A DNA stretch of 64,000 nt from VRUE01 sp963822295 (GTDB lineage Bacteria > Actinomycetota > Thermoleophilia > Solirubrobacterales > 70-9), in assembly GCA_963822295.1 (NCBI GenBank), contig CAWGHD010000002.1, positions 434,001-498,000 on the forward strand, given 5' to 3'. The position numbers and the translations under genes were made by a program. Below the pieces are notes generated by a model. That model worked only from the letters and a program-made list of their open reading frames with translations. It ran no database searches and was not told where the DNA came from. Shown here in pieces: positions 1 to 8,284 of the stretch. The first letter of the stretch is position 1; each line of letters opens with the position of its first letter.

Positions 1-2
1 TC

Positions 3-602
3 ATGAGCCGAAGCGAGTCTCCATTCCCGATTCCCGAGCGCCACGCGGTGCTCGACGCGTCGCTCCAGCCCCCGTTCCCCGATGGGATCGAGGTCGCGTA
101 TTTCGCGCTCGGCTGCTTCTGGGGCGCAGAGCGGCTCTTCTGGGAGCTCGACGGCGTCCACTCGACCGCGGCCGGCTACATGAACGGGACCACCGCCTTC
201 CCCACCTACGAGGAGGTCTGCGGCGGCGCGACCGGTCACGCCGAGGCGGTCCTCGTCGCCTTCGACCCGGCCCGGGTCTCCTACGCCGACCTGCTCAAGG
301 TCTTCTTCGAGGAGCACGACCCGACCCAGGGCATGCGCCAGGGCAACGACGTCGGCACCCAGTACCGGTCCGGCATCTATTACGCCGGCGAGGCCCAGCG
401 GGAGACCGCGGAGATGGCGCTGCGCGCCTACGAGGAGGACCTGCGCGCGGCCGGCCGCGGCCCGATCACGACCGAGGTCGAGCCCGCGGGCCCGTTCTAC
501 TTCGCCGAGGACCACCACCAGCAGTACCTGCACAAGGTGCCGAACGGGTATTGCGGCCTCGCCGGCACCGGGGTCAGCTGTCGCATTCCGGCGGCCTCGT
601 AG
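3..602 (+). CDS. msrA: Peptide-methionine (S)-S-oxide reductase MsrA
   Basis: Reduces the S-epimer of methionine sulfoxide in oxidised proteins, using thioredoxin-type reductants in the cytoplasm. The 199-residue product carries the family signature GCFWGAE at about residues 37-43, whose Cys is the catalytic nucleophile. It also has the conserved GTQYRSGIYY block and the C-terminal QQYLHK motif that precedes the Tyr/Cys-containing tail. Length is normal for the family. The ATG lies 3 bases into the window, so an upstream start cannot be excluded, but the N-terminus looks complete. The next gene starts 39 bp downstream on the same strand. Function is assigned from the motifs and is secure. Confidence 0.95.
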   Translation: MSRSESPFPIPERHAVLDASLQPPFPDGIEVAYFALGCFWGAERLFWELDGVHSTAAGYMNGTTAFPTYEEVCGGATGHAEAVLVAFDPARVSYADLLKVFFEEHDPTQGMRQGNDVGTQYRSGIYYAGEAQRETAEMALRAYEEDLRAAGRGPITTEVEPAGPFYFAEDHHQQYLHKVPNGYCGLAGTGVSCRIPAAS

Positions 603-641
603 GACCCTCGCACCCGGCGCTCCGAATACCATCCCGCGCCC

Positions 642-2807
642 GTGACCCCCTCGCTCGGCTCCTACATCGTCGGCTGCCTCGCCCTGATCGGCATCTTCTC
701 GGCGCTCGGCCTCGGCGCCTACTGGCTGCGGCGCTGGATCGTGCCCGAGTTCTCGGGGGCGCTGGCGCGGCTCGCGGACGTGACGATCGCCTTCGCCCTG
801 CTGATCCTCGCGCTCGAGCTGCTCGGCACGCTCAGCATCCTCACCCGCGGCTGGACCGTCGTCGGCTGCATCGGGGTCGGGTTGCTCGCGGCGGCGATCG
901 GCCGGCGGATGGCGCCGCAGGGCAGCCGCGAAGTGAGCGCCCCGCAGGTGCAGAAGCTGGCCCTGCTGATCGCCCTCGGCGTCGCCTCGTTCACGGTCGC
1001 CGAGTGGACCTTCCCGTCGCAGCTGAGCATGGACCAGGGGATGTTCGGCGGCGACACCACCTGGTACCACATGCCCTTCTCGGGACGGATCGCGCAGGAC
1101 GCCTCGATCGTCCACCTCCACTTCACCGACCCGCTGCGGCTCGCCGCCTGGTTCTACCCGGGTAGCTCGGAGCTCGTCCACGCGGCCGGGATCGTCCTCT
1201 TCGAGAGCGACTGGCTCTCGCCCTTGATCAACCTCACGTTCCTCTCCGTCGCCCTGCTCGCCGCCTGGTGCATCGGCCGTCCCTACCGGGTCGGCCCCGC
1301 CACCCTGGTCGCCGCCGCGATCGTCCTCTCGGCCGGCGTGATGATCGAGACCCAGCCGGGCGAGGGTCGCAACGACATCATGGGCCTCGCCTTCCTGCTC
1401 GCCTTCATCGCCTTCCTGATCAACGGGCACCAGCGCCGGGCCCCGGCCGAGGGCACGGCGGTCCAGGACACGCCCGAGCGCGACGCGCCGCTGCTCGACA
1501 AGGGCCCGCTCGTCCTCGCCGGGATCGCGGCCGGCCTCGCCGTCTCGGTCAAGTACACGTTCCTGATCCCGATCGTCGCGATCGGCCTCGGGGTCATCGT
1601 CTTCAGCGGCCGGGGTCGCCGCTTCACCACAGCCTGGGTGCTGGGCCTCTCGACCTTCGCGATCGGCGGCTACTGGTACGTGCGGGCGATGATCAAGACC
1701 GGCGGCAACCCGATCCCCTACTCGGGCTTCGGGCCGCTCAACCTGCCCCAGCCCAACCAGATGCCGCTCGACCCACGGCCGCGCTTCGCGGTCGCCGACT
1801 ACCTGACCGAGCCGACGATCTACCGCAAGTGGTTCTTCCCGGAGCTCGACAACGCCTTCGGCCCCCTCTGGCCGCTGATCCTGATCCTGGCGCTCGCCGC
1901 CGCCGTCTACCTCGCCGTCCGCTCGCGCAACCGGATCGTGCAGGTGGTCGCCGCCGGCGCCCTGGCCACCGCGGTCGTCTATCTCTTCACGCCGCTGACC
2001 GCGGCCGGCCAGGAAGGCTCGCCCACCGGCTTCTTCACCAACACCCGCTACCTCGTCCCGGGGCTGATCATGGCCCTGACCCTGCTGCCGATCGCGCGCC
2101 CGTTACGGGCCCCCGACCAGCGCGCCTGGCAGACGCTGATCTTCTTATCCGGCGTCTACGCGCTCACGGTGCTGACCACGCCGCGCTGGTACCCGGGATT
2201 CATCGTCGGCACGGTCTTCCTCACCCTCGCCCTTGTCTGGGCGCCGGCGGGGCTCGCCTGGCTGCGCTCGCGCCGGCGGATCAGCCGCACCCAGGTCGCG
2301 TACGGGATCGGCGCCGTGCTCCTGCTCGGGGTGATCCTCGGCCGCGCCCAGCAGGTCCAGTACTTCGACAAGCACTACACGCGGACGACGCTCTTCCTCC
2401 AGGACGGCGGGCCGCAGGACGCCTACGCCTTCGCCCACCGCCAGAACGACAAGCGGATCGGGATCGCCGGCTCCGGCGAGATGTTCTTCGGCCAGTACGG
2501 CTACTACGGGCGCAACCTCGACAACTACGTCCAGTACATCGGGGTGCCGGGAGACATCGGCACCTACCGGCTGCCGATGACCTGCCGCGGCTTCGTGCGC
2601 CAGATCAACGACGGCGACTACGACTATTTGATCCTCAGCCAGTACACGATGGACGCCCCCGGCACCTACCAGAGGCCGGTCTACGCCTGGATCAAGGACG
2701 ACCCCGCGGTCGAGCTCCTGATCGAGGAGCCGGCGATCGAGCCGCAGCCCGACTACGTCTTCAGGGTCGACGGCAGGCTCGACCCGAGCCGCTGCGCGAA
2801 CTCCTAG
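642..2807 (+). CDS. Polytopic membrane protein, GT-C glycosyltransferase-like
   Basis: A 721-residue integral membrane protein starting with GTG. It has about eleven to thirteen hydrophobic segments and a C-terminal soluble domain of roughly 150 residues. Near residue 140, in the first large extracytoplasmic loop, it reads GGDTTWYHMPF. Acidic plus Tyr-His motifs in this position are typical of polyprenol-phosphate-sugar dependent GT-C transferases. This suggests sugar transfer to a lipid or protein on the outer face of the membrane, but neither donor nor acceptor can be inferred. Its last 4 bp overlap the convergent hydrolase gene. It could instead be a non-catalytic GT-C fold protein. Confidence 0.6.
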   Translation: MTPSLGSYIVGCLALIGIFSALGLGAYWLRRWIVPEFSGALARLADVTIAFALLILALELLGTLSILTRGWTVVGCIGVGLLAAAIGRRMAPQGSREVSAPQVQKLALLIALGVASFTVAEWTFPSQLSMDQGMFGGDTTWYHMPFSGRIAQDASIVHLHFTDPLRLAAWFYPGSSELVHAAGIVLFESDWLSPLINLTFLSVALLAAWCIGRPYRVGPATLVAAAIVLSAGVMIETQPGEGRNDIMGLAFLLAFIAFLINGHQRRAPAEGTAVQDTPERDAPLLDKGPLVLAGIAAGLAVSVKYTFLIPIVAIGLGVIVFSGRGRRFTTAWVLGLSTFAIGGYWYVRAMIKTGGNPIPYSGFGPLNLPQPNQMPLDPRPRFAVADYLTEPTIYRKWFFPELDNAFGPLWPLILILALAAAVYLAVRSRNRIVQVVAAGALATAVVYLFTPLTAAGQEGSPTGFFTNTRYLVPGLIMALTLLPIARPLRAPDQRAWQTLIFLSGVYALTVLTTPRWYPGFIVGTVFLTLALVWAPAGLAWLRSRRRISRTQVAYGIGAVLLLGVILGRAQQVQYFDKHYTRTTLFLQDGGPQDAYAFAHRQNDKRIGIAGSGEMFFGQYGYYGRNLDNYVQYIGVPGDIGTYRLPMTCRGFVRQINDGDYDYLILSQYTMDAPGTYQRPVYAWIKDDPAVELLIEEPAIEPQPDYVFRVDGRLDPSRCANS

Positions 2808-3604
2808 ACCCTGGTCAGGGCGTGCTCGCGGATCAGCTCCGCCGAGCGCTCGGGCTGCTCCCACCAGAACATGTGACCGACGCCCTCGAGCCGCTCGATC
2901 GGGGCGGGGATCAGCCGCGCGATCAGCTCGCCGTTGGCGAGCTTGATCAGCCGGTCGGCGGTGCCGTGGATGACCAGGGTCGGCATCTCGAGCTGCTGCA
3001 GCCGCCCGCTGGTGTCGTGCTCGGCGCAGGCGCGCATCTGCTGCATGACGACGGGGCGCGGCGCCGGCAGCGCGCTCCCCATCTCACGGAAGGCGTCGAA
3101 GTTGGAGTCGTCGGCGCGGTGGGTGGGGGAGAGGTTGATCTCCCACATCGCCCGGAAGACCTGTTCGGGGTCCCCTGAGGCATAGGCGGCTCCCAGCATC
3201 TGGAGGTCCTCGGGGGACATCAGGCTGCTCTCGGGCCCGCCGCAGAAGGTGGCGCCCAGGGTCAGGGTGCGGACCCGCTCGGGGTGGTCGAGCGCCAGCT
3301 CCTGGGCGATCGTCCCGCCCATCGAGATCCCGACCACGTGGGCGCGCTCGATCTCCAGCGCATCGAGCAGGGCGGCCGCGTCGCCGGCCATCTCGGCGAC
3401 CGAGAAGGGCAGCTCCGCCCGGCCCGAGCGCCCCATGCCGCGGTTGTCGAAGATGACGCGGTCGAAGCTCGACTCGAGCCCCTCGAGGAAGGCCCGGCCC
3501 CAGGCCATATGGGTGGCGCTCATCCCCTGGATCAGGAGCATCGGCTCGCCGCTCCCGGCGCGCTCGAAGTAGAGCTCGGTACCCGCTGCGTCCACGCTCG
3601 GCAT
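2804..3604 (-). CDS. Alpha/beta-fold hydrolase
   Basis: A 266-residue single-domain hydrolase. The nucleophile elbow is GISMGG (Ser near residue 97). The acid is probably in HGTADRLI, and the His in GVGHMFWWE near the C-terminus, so the Ser-Asp-His triad is complete. The oxyanion region follows LLIQGMSATHMAW. Length and layout match small esterases, lactonases and 3-oxoadipate enol-lactonase-like proteins, but no pathway genes lie nearby, so the substrate is unknown. No signal peptide is visible, so it is probably cytoplasmic. It converges on the upstream membrane protein gene (4-bp overlap) and is divergent from the lipoprotein gene at 3631, leaving 26 bp for both promoters. Confidence 0.85.
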   Translation of the reverse strand: MPSVDAAGTELYFERAGSGEPMLLIQGMSATHMAWGRAFLEGLESSFDRVIFDNRGMGRSGRAELPFSVAEMAGDAAALLDALEIERAHVVGISMGGTIAQELALDHPERVRTLTLGATFCGGPESSLMSPEDLQMLGAAYASGDPEQVFRAMWEINLSPTHRADDSNFDAFREMGSALPAPRPVVMQQMRACAEHDTSGRLQQLEMPTLVIHGTADRLIKLANGELIARLIPAPIERLEGVGHMFWWEQPERSAELIREHALTRV

Positions 3605-3630
3605 CGGACGGCGATGGTATATCTCCCGGC

Positions 3631-3972
3631 ATGACCCTGCGCCTCGCGAAGATCTGCGCCCCGCTCGCGGTCGCCGCCGTGGTGTTCGGCGGCTGCTCGT
3701 TCGAGTTCTCGACCGACGGCTCGCTCAGCGCCGAGGACGCCGCCCAGAAGGCGAAGTCCTCCCTCAACGAGGTGTTGCGCGAAGAAGGCGCTCCGCCGAT
3801 CGCGGAGATCACCTGTCCCGAGGACCTCGACGAGGAGGAGGGCGCGACGATTCGCTGCGACGCCGTGTCGGCGGGCGAAGACATCGACGTCGTGGTCACG
3901 GTGGCATCGGTCGACGGCGACCGGGTGAACCTGGAGTTCGAAACCGTCGAGTCGACCGGTAAGGGAACCTGA
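3631..3972 (+). CDS. DUF4333-type lipoprotein
   Basis: A 113-residue exported protein. The N-terminus has a basic start, a hydrophobic core and a lipobox-like VFGGCSF, giving a predicted lipidated Cys near residue 23. The mature part has the layout of DUF4333 proteins of actinobacteria: a conserved pair of Cys (ITCPEDL and IRCDAV) spaced about 15 residues apart in a small alpha/beta domain, probably disulfide-bonded outside the cell. The function of the domain is unknown. It starts 26 bp from the divergent hydrolase gene. Confidence 0.75.
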   Translation: MTLRLAKICAPLAVAAVVFGGCSFEFSTDGSLSAEDAAQKAKSSLNEVLREEGAPPIAEITCPEDLDEEEGATIRCDAVSAGEDIDVVVTVASVDGDRVNLEFETVESTGKGT

Positions 3973-4082
3973 TTTAAAAAACGGGGATGCCGGGAGGCGC
4001 TCCCGTCCTGCATTCTGCGTGCGGGGGAGGGTCCAGGGAAAACGAGTCGGCTCGTGAACACGAGCGGAAAGAGGGTGCTTCG

Positions 4083-5771
4083 GTGGCGATGAGGAACGGC
4101 CTTTTGACGGTGCTGTGCGCTCTTTTCACGCTCGCGACGGCGGGGACGGCGAGCGCCGGGCACTACTCCGACATCGTGATGTCGGACGGGCCCTCCAACT
4201 ACTTCCGGATGGACGACCCGACTTTGCCGAATATGAAAAACGAGGTCGGCGGGGAACTCTGGGGCACACATACGGGCGCCCCGCTCCTGGAAGTGGGCGG
4301 GGGGCTGGCGCTGGAGTCGCCGAACCTCGCGGTCGGCTACGAGCCGGGCCCCGATATCGATCGCTCTCTGTTCCCGATCGACTTCAAACTCTTGAGCTAC
4401 GACGCGTTCTCGATCGAGTTCCTCGTCTGGACGCCGATGGAATCGCCGCCACCGGGGGTCCAGCAGTGGTATGACGGCGCCGGCCTGGTCGACGGCGAGG
4501 TGACCGGCGTCACCACCGACGCGGGCACCGCGCTGATCGGAGACGGCAAGGTCGGCTTCGGGATGGGCAGCCCGGACACGACGATCGCCTCGAAAACCTC
4601 CATCAACGACACCAAATTCCACCACGTCGTGGCCACCCACGACGGCGAAGGGGCGATGCGCCTCTATGTCGACGGCATCATCGAGGCGGTGAAAAGCAAC
4701 GGCCCGGGCGCCCCGCGCACCAACGGCGAAATGTCGATCGGCGCCCTGCAGACCGACGTCGGCCACCTGCTCGGGATCGTCGACGAGGTCGCCTTCTACC
4801 GCCATGAGCTGAGCGCCGGGGACGTCGAACAGCACTACATCGCAACCGGGCTCGTGCCCGAGACCCCGCACCCCTCCCCCTCGACCCTGCCGCTGACGAT
4901 CGCCGGGGGAGGCAGCGGCTCCGTCCTCGGCCCGAACAACCAGCGCTGCCCGAGCTCGTGCGTTTGGGAAGAGGCGCTCGGCTCGCGCAGCAACTTCTTC
5001 GCCTATCCGGCGACCGGTTCGCGCTTCGGCTACTTCGAAGGCAACTGCACCCAGGACACCCAGGACAGCTGCTACCTGATCGCCGACAGCCCGAACGAGC
5101 CGTTCACCGCCTACTTCTTCCCCGATCGGAAGGCGATCGCCCAGGGGCTGAAGGGCTCCACGCCGGGGATCGCAAACACTCTGGAGAAGTCCTTCGACGA
5201 CTGCGTCAAGCCCAAGAAGAAGAAGGCGAAGTGCCCGACGAAGACGAAGATCACCGTGGCCGACCTCGCCAAGGGCCAGGCCGGGGGGGCATGGGTCAGC
5301 ACCGATCCCAACGGAGGCAAGCTGATCGGCTCCGACGGCGCCACCCTGATCGGCTCCGATGGCGCCACATTGATCGGCTCCGACGGGGCGACGCTGATCG
5401 GCTCTGACGGCGCCACCCTGATCGGCTCTGACGGCGCCACCCTGATCGGCTCCGACGGGGCGACGCTGATCAGCGACAAGGGTGTCGGCCGCGTCCAGCT
5501 CGCGGGGATCAGCGCGAAGAAGAAAAAGAAGCCCAAGACCTACGTGCTCGGCCGCTACACCGGGAGGACCGACGGCTCCGGCACCTTCTCCGCCACCTTC
5601 AAACTGACCAAAGAGGGCCAGAAGGTGATGAAACAGATCGCGGCGCACAACACCAAGCTCAAGCAGGAAGGCAGGAAGGCGATTCCGCTCCCGACGACCT
5701 TCGTCCAGGTCATCCAGCCCGCCGACCGCAGCGGCACCGGCGGCTCTTTCACCAAGATCGAGATCAAATAG
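4083..5771 (+). CDS. Secreted LamG-like protein with octapeptide repeats
   Basis: A surface or secreted protein of about 562 residues. GTG 4083 (or ATG 4089) is chosen because a GAAAGAGGG Shine-Dalgarno lies just upstream and a signal peptide ending TASAG follows directly. Residues ~20-240 resemble a concanavalin A/LamG jelly roll (GDGKVGFGM, FHHVVATHDG, RLYVDG, IVDEVAFY), a fold that often binds carbohydrate or protein. A Cys-containing segment follows (NQRCPSSCVW, GNCTQDTQDSCY). Next come six exact copies of LIGSDGAT and a Lys-rich C-terminal domain. No sortase signal or membrane anchor is visible. The repeats probably form a stacked beta structure; the ligand is unknown. Confidence 0.7.
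   Translation: MAMRNGLLTVLCALFTLATAGTASAGHYSDIVMSDGPSNYFRMDDPTLPNMKNEVGGELWGTHTGAPLLEVGGGLALESPNLAVGYEPGPDIDRSLFPIDFKLLSYDAFSIEFLVWTPMESPPPGVQQWYDGAGLVDGEVTGVTTDAGTALIGDGKVGFGMGSPDTTIASKTSINDTKFHHVVATHDGEGAMRLYVDGIIEAVKSNGPGAPRTNGEMSIGALQTDVGHLLGIVDEVAFYRHELSAGDVEQHYIATGLVPETPHPSPSTLPLTIAGGGSGSVLGPNNQRCPSSCVWEEALGSRSNFFAYPATGSRFGYFEGNCTQDTQDSCYLIADSPNEPFTAYFFPDRKAIAQGLKGSTPGIANTLEKSFDDCVKPKKKKAKCPTKTKITVADLAKGQAGGAWVSTDPNGGKLIGSDGATLIGSDGATLIGSDGATLIGSDGATLIGSDGATLIGSDGATLISDKGVGRVQLAGISAKKKKKPKTYVLGRYTGRTDGSGTFSATFKLTKEGQKVMKQIAAHNTKLKQEGRKAIPLPTTFVQVIQPADRSGTGGSFTKIEIK
5322..5465 (+). repeat. Six tandem 24-bp units coding LIGSDGAT
   Basis: Six in-frame 24-bp units encode the same octapeptide, but third positions vary (GGC/GGG, TCC/TCT, ACC/ACA/ACG). 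The repeat is therefore maintained at protein level rather than being a fresh DNA duplication. It lies inside the LamG-like protein gene. Confidence 0.95.
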
Positions 5772-5816
5772 CCCCGGGGCGGACCTAGAATCGGAGCGGC
5801 CCCCTGCGGGCCACCC

Positions 5817-5889
5817 GCCCCCGTAGCTCAGTGGACAGAGCGCCGGCCTTCTAAGCCGATGGTCGCTGGTTCGAATCCAGCCGGGGGCG
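5817..5889 (+). tRNA. tRNA-Arg (anticodon TCT)
   Basis: A full cloverleaf can be drawn. The acceptor is GCCCCCG/CGGGGGC, the D arm GCTC...GAGC, and the T arm GCTGG-TTCGAAT-CCAGC. The anticodon loop CTTCTAA gives TCT, reading AGA/AGG, with one C-A mismatch at the top of the anticodon stem. CCA is not encoded. A possible -10 element (TAGAAT) lies about 25 bp upstream. Confidence 0.93.
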
Positions 5890-5923
5890 TCCCGGGCTCT
5901 CCCGCCCAATAGGGTTCCCCGCC

Positions 5924-6217
5924 GTGACCCTGCGGAACATGCGCTACATCGCGCTCGCCGAGGCGACGAGCTTCATCGCCCTGCTGATCGCCTCCTTCGT
6001 CAAAAGGACCGGGGGAAGCGAGCTCGGGGTCGAGATCCTCGGCCCGATCCACGGCATGCTCTTCGTCGGCTACGTGGTGGTCGCGCTCAGCATCCGGCGG
6101 GAGATGGGCTGGAGCCCGAAGACGACGTTCTGGGTCCTGGTCGGCGCCGTCCTGCCCTTCGGCGGCTACGTCGTCGACTGGTGGCTGCTGCGCGAGCAGC
6201 GCCGGCCCGCGGCCTGA
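5924..6217 (+). CDS. DUF3817 small membrane protein
   Basis: A 97-residue protein with GTG start and three predicted membrane helices. The sequence pattern RYIALAEATSF, GPIHGMLFVGYV and LPFGGYVVD matches the DUF3817 family, found in many actinobacteria and near integral-membrane or YdzA-like proteins. No enzymatic motif is visible and the molecular role is unknown. It stands alone, 35 bp after tRNA-Arg. Confidence 0.8.
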   Translation: MTLRNMRYIALAEATSFIALLIASFVKRTGGSELGVEILGPIHGMLFVGYVVVALSIRREMGWSPKTTFWVLVGAVLPFGGYVVDWWLLREQRRPAA

Positions 6218-6312
6218 CTGCCGAAGGAGACGATCTTCTCGATCAGCCGGAAGGGCGCTCCTCCTCCGCCATGGCGGATCTGGGTGAACACGGCCCGGTG
6301 CCCGCCGCCCGA

Positions 6313-6408
6313 TCATCTGCGACGGGCCCCAGAGACCGTTCCCCGTTGGGACGTCTCGAACGAGAGCCTGCTGGGCTCCCAAACCTCGCGGCCCTCGCGA
6401 GCCGCCAT
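6313..6408 (-). CDS. Possible 31-residue peptide under a SigB-like promoter
   Basis: The 245-bp space between the two neighbouring plus-strand genes has no convincing plus-strand gene. On the minus strand, an ATG at 6408 opens a 31-codon frame rich in Arg and Glu. It begins about 11 bp after a GGTTT-N15-GGGTAG promoter, the same near-leaderless spacing seen for the small gene at 7386. No family is recognised. The transcript could equally be a non-coding RNA. Confidence 0.25.
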   Translation of the reverse strand: MAAREGREVWEPSRLSFETSQRGTVSGARRR

Positions 6409-6418
6409 GGTCCTACAG

Positions 6419-6444
6419 CTACCCGGTGAGTGGTGGGGAAAACC
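6419..6444 (-). promoter_or_regulatory. SigB/SigF-like promoter, leftward
   Basis: On the minus strand GGTTT and GGGTAG are separated by exactly 15 bp. This is the consensus layout of actinobacterial general-stress promoters. The -10 context CACCGGGTAGCTG is identical to that of the promoter at 35011-35037. Confidence 0.5.
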
Positions 6445-6462
6445 GCACTAAAGTGCCATTTG

Positions 6463-7311
6463 ATGGTCGACCTCATCATCTACGCGATCCCGGCCTTCGT
6501 GCTTTTGCTCGTCGTCGAGATGCTCTCCTTCAAGTACGCGCGCGACGAGGACCTGGTCGGCTATGAGTCGCGCGACACCCGCACCAGCCTCTCGATGGGC
6601 GGCGGCAACGTCGTCATCAACGCGGTCTGGAAACTCGCGGTCCTCTTCGTCTACGCCGGCCTCTATGAGCTGACCCCGTTGCGCATGCCCGCCGACCAGT
6701 GGTGGACCTACGTCCTGCTCTTCTTCGCCGACGACCTCGCCTACTACTGGTTCCACCGCATCCACCACGAGGTCCGGGTCTTCTGGGCGAGCCACGTCGT
6801 CCACCACTCCTCCCAGCACTACAACCTCTCGACCGCGCTGCGCCAGACCTGGACGCCGATGACGGCGCTGCCGTTCTGGGCGCCGCTGGCGCTGGTCGGC
6901 TTCGCCCCCTGGATGATCCTGACGATGATGGCCGTCAGCCTGATCTACCAGTTCTGGATCCACACCGAGCGGGTCGGGCGGCTGCCCGCGCCGGTCGAGT
7001 TCATCTTCAACACGCCCTCGCACCACCGGGTCCACCACGGCGCCGACGAGATCTACCTCGATCGCAACTACGGCGGGATCCTGATCATCTGGGACCGGAT
7101 CTTCGGCAGCTTCCAGGGCGAGACGGTGCGGCCCACCTACGGGCTGACGCAGAACATCCGCAGCTTCCGCCCCCACCGGGTCGCCTTCCACGAGTTCGTC
7201 GCGATGGCCCGCGACGTGCGTTCCGCCGAGACCTGGCGCGACCGCTTCGGCTACGTGTTCCGCGGTCCCGGCTGGTCGCCCGACGGGCGCGGGGGCGGAA
7301 CCCGCGGCTGA
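6463..7311 (+). CDS. Sterol desaturase / fatty acid hydroxylase family protein
   Basis: A 282-residue membrane di-iron enzyme. The start is the ATG at 6463, directly before a hydrophobic helix. His clusters of the fatty-acid-hydroxylase superfamily are present: HRIHHE, HVVHHSSQHYN, a lone His in WIHTERVG, and HRVHHGAD. These coordinate two irons for O2-dependent hydroxylation or desaturation of a lipid. Three to four membrane helices surround them. Bacterial relatives act on carotenoids, hopanoids or sterol-like lipids, and no neighbour tells which. The family is secure, the substrate unknown. Confidence 0.9.
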   Translation: MVDLIIYAIPAFVLLLVVEMLSFKYARDEDLVGYESRDTRTSLSMGGGNVVINAVWKLAVLFVYAGLYELTPLRMPADQWWTYVLLFFADDLAYYWFHRIHHEVRVFWASHVVHHSSQHYNLSTALRQTWTPMTALPFWAPLALVGFAPWMILTMMAVSLIYQFWIHTERVGRLPAPVEFIFNTPSHHRVHHGADEIYLDRNYGGILIIWDRIFGSFQGETVRPTYGLTQNIRSFRPHRVAFHEFVAMARDVRSAETWRDRFGYVFRGPGWSPDGRGGGTRG

Positions 7312-7350
7312 GCCCTCCGTCCGCGGAAACCCCTGCAACCACTCAAGAGA

Positions 7351-7376
7351 GGTTTCCCAACCGGTGGCCGGGGTAG
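7351..7376 (+). promoter_or_regulatory. SigB/SigF-like promoter for the gene at 7386
   Basis: GGTTT (7351-7355), 15 bp, then GGGTAG (7371-7376), matching the general-stress consensus exactly. The downstream ATG is only about 10 bp beyond the -10 element, so the transcript may be leaderless. Confidence 0.6.
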
Positions 7377-7385
7377 CACTGGGCC

Positions 7386-7526
7386 ATGGGTCTACCACTG
7401 CTACTCATAGTCATCGGAATCGTCCTGGCGATCCTCGTGCATTACGCACTGGGAATCGTTCTGATCCTCATCGGATTGGCGCTGCTGATCATCCCGCGCC
7501 TCTCCGGCGACGCCAGACGCGTCTAG
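7386..7526 (+). CDS. Small two-helix membrane protein
   Basis: A 46-residue protein beginning MGLPLLLIVIG, with two short hydrophobic segments separated by VHYALG and a basic tail GDARRV. No family is recognised with certainty. The stress-type promoter immediately upstream suggests general-stress expression, as for many small membrane proteins of this kind. It is short, but the frame is clean, the hydrophobicity coherent and the promoter well placed. Confidence 0.6.
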   Translation: MGLPLLLIVIGIVLAILVHYALGIVLILIGLALLIIPRLSGDARRV

Positions 7527-7605
7527 GACGAGAAACCACTTATCTCAACCCGCTCGCGGCGCATCTCACGGGCGGGTTGAGGCACGTGGTGGGAGGCTGT
7601 CTTCG

Positions 7606-8232
7606 ATGACCTCCTGGAAGCTGCCGCTGATCGTCGCCGGGATCACCCTCCCGATCGTCGCCGCCTTCGGCGTCGGCTTCATGATCGGCGTCGGCGGCAG
7701 CGGGCTCGGGCTGGCGGTCGCCGCCCTGGTCGCCGCGACGATCGTCGTGATCGCCGTGCGCCAGCGGCCGCGCGGGCCGATCGACTCCGCTCCCGCCGCC
7801 GACTCCCGCCGCCACGTCCTGCTCGTCGCCACCTGCCCGGTCGAGGAGCCGCGGGCTGTCGCTCAGCTCGCCGACGCCGGAGGCCTCGGCGCGGCCGCCT
7901 CCGGAGAGAAAACGGACGTCCTCGTGCTGGCTCCGACGCGGTTCGGCTTCCTCGATCGCTGGGCGTCGGACGTCGAGCCCGCCCGTCGGGCGGCGCAGGA
8001 GAACCTGGTCGCGACCGTGGCCGGCCTCGCCAAGGCCGGGATCGAGGCGGAGGCGAGGGTCGGCGACGAGGACCTCGTGCAGGCGGTCGAGGACCAGCTC
8101 CAGACCTTCCCGGCGACCGAGGTCGTGCTGGCCAGCACCGAGGGCGAGCTCGACTCGGAGGGCGGCGCGGTCGAGGAGCTCGACCGCCGCCTCGAGGCCG
8201 AGTTCCGCCACGTGGTCATCGGCCGTACCTAG
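7606..8232 (+). CDS. Membrane-anchored UspA-like protein
   Basis: A 208-residue protein with two N-terminal membrane helices (about residues 5-30 and 33-53) and a cytoplasmic alpha/beta domain. The soluble part runs RRHVLLVATCP...KTDVLVLAPTRF...AARRAAQENLVATVAGLAKAGIEAEARVGDEDLVQAVEDQL...EVVLAS. This order of strands and helices is like a universal-stress-protein fold, without an obvious GxxGxxxxG(S/T) ATP loop. It is probably a stress or sensor protein. The gene ends 8 bp before a strong hairpin terminator shared with the convergent gene. Confidence 0.6.
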   Translation: MTSWKLPLIVAGITLPIVAAFGVGFMIGVGGSGLGLAVAALVAATIVVIAVRQRPRGPIDSAPAADSRRHVLLVATCPVEEPRAVAQLADAGGLGAAASGEKTDVLVLAPTRFGFLDRWASDVEPARRAAQENLVATVAGLAKAGIEAEARVGDEDLVQAVEDQLQTFPATEVVLASTEGELDSEGGAVEELDRRLEAEFRHVVIGRT

Positions 8233-8239
8233 GGCCGCC

Positions 8240-8278
8240 GGGGCGCATTTGTTCGGAATGCCCGAACAAATGCGCCCC
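8240..8278. terminator. Bidirectional hairpin terminator
   Basis: A perfect 17-bp inverted repeat (8240-8256 with 8262-8278) around a 5-nt loop. It sits exactly between two convergent genes and has no T-tract, as is common for actinobacterial terminators. Confidence 0.8.
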
Positions 8279-8284
8279 GCGCTC

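Noticed and set aside
5322..5465. Possible CRISPR array
   Set aside because: Units are contiguous, in frame and without spacers; no cas genes are present. The same holds for the repeats at 16.4-16.7 kb.
3084..5909. Very long minus-strand open frame opposite the lipoprotein and LamG genes
   Set aside because: It is antisense to well-supported genes and low-complexity (Arg/Gly/Ala/Asp). Long empty frames are expected at this GC content.
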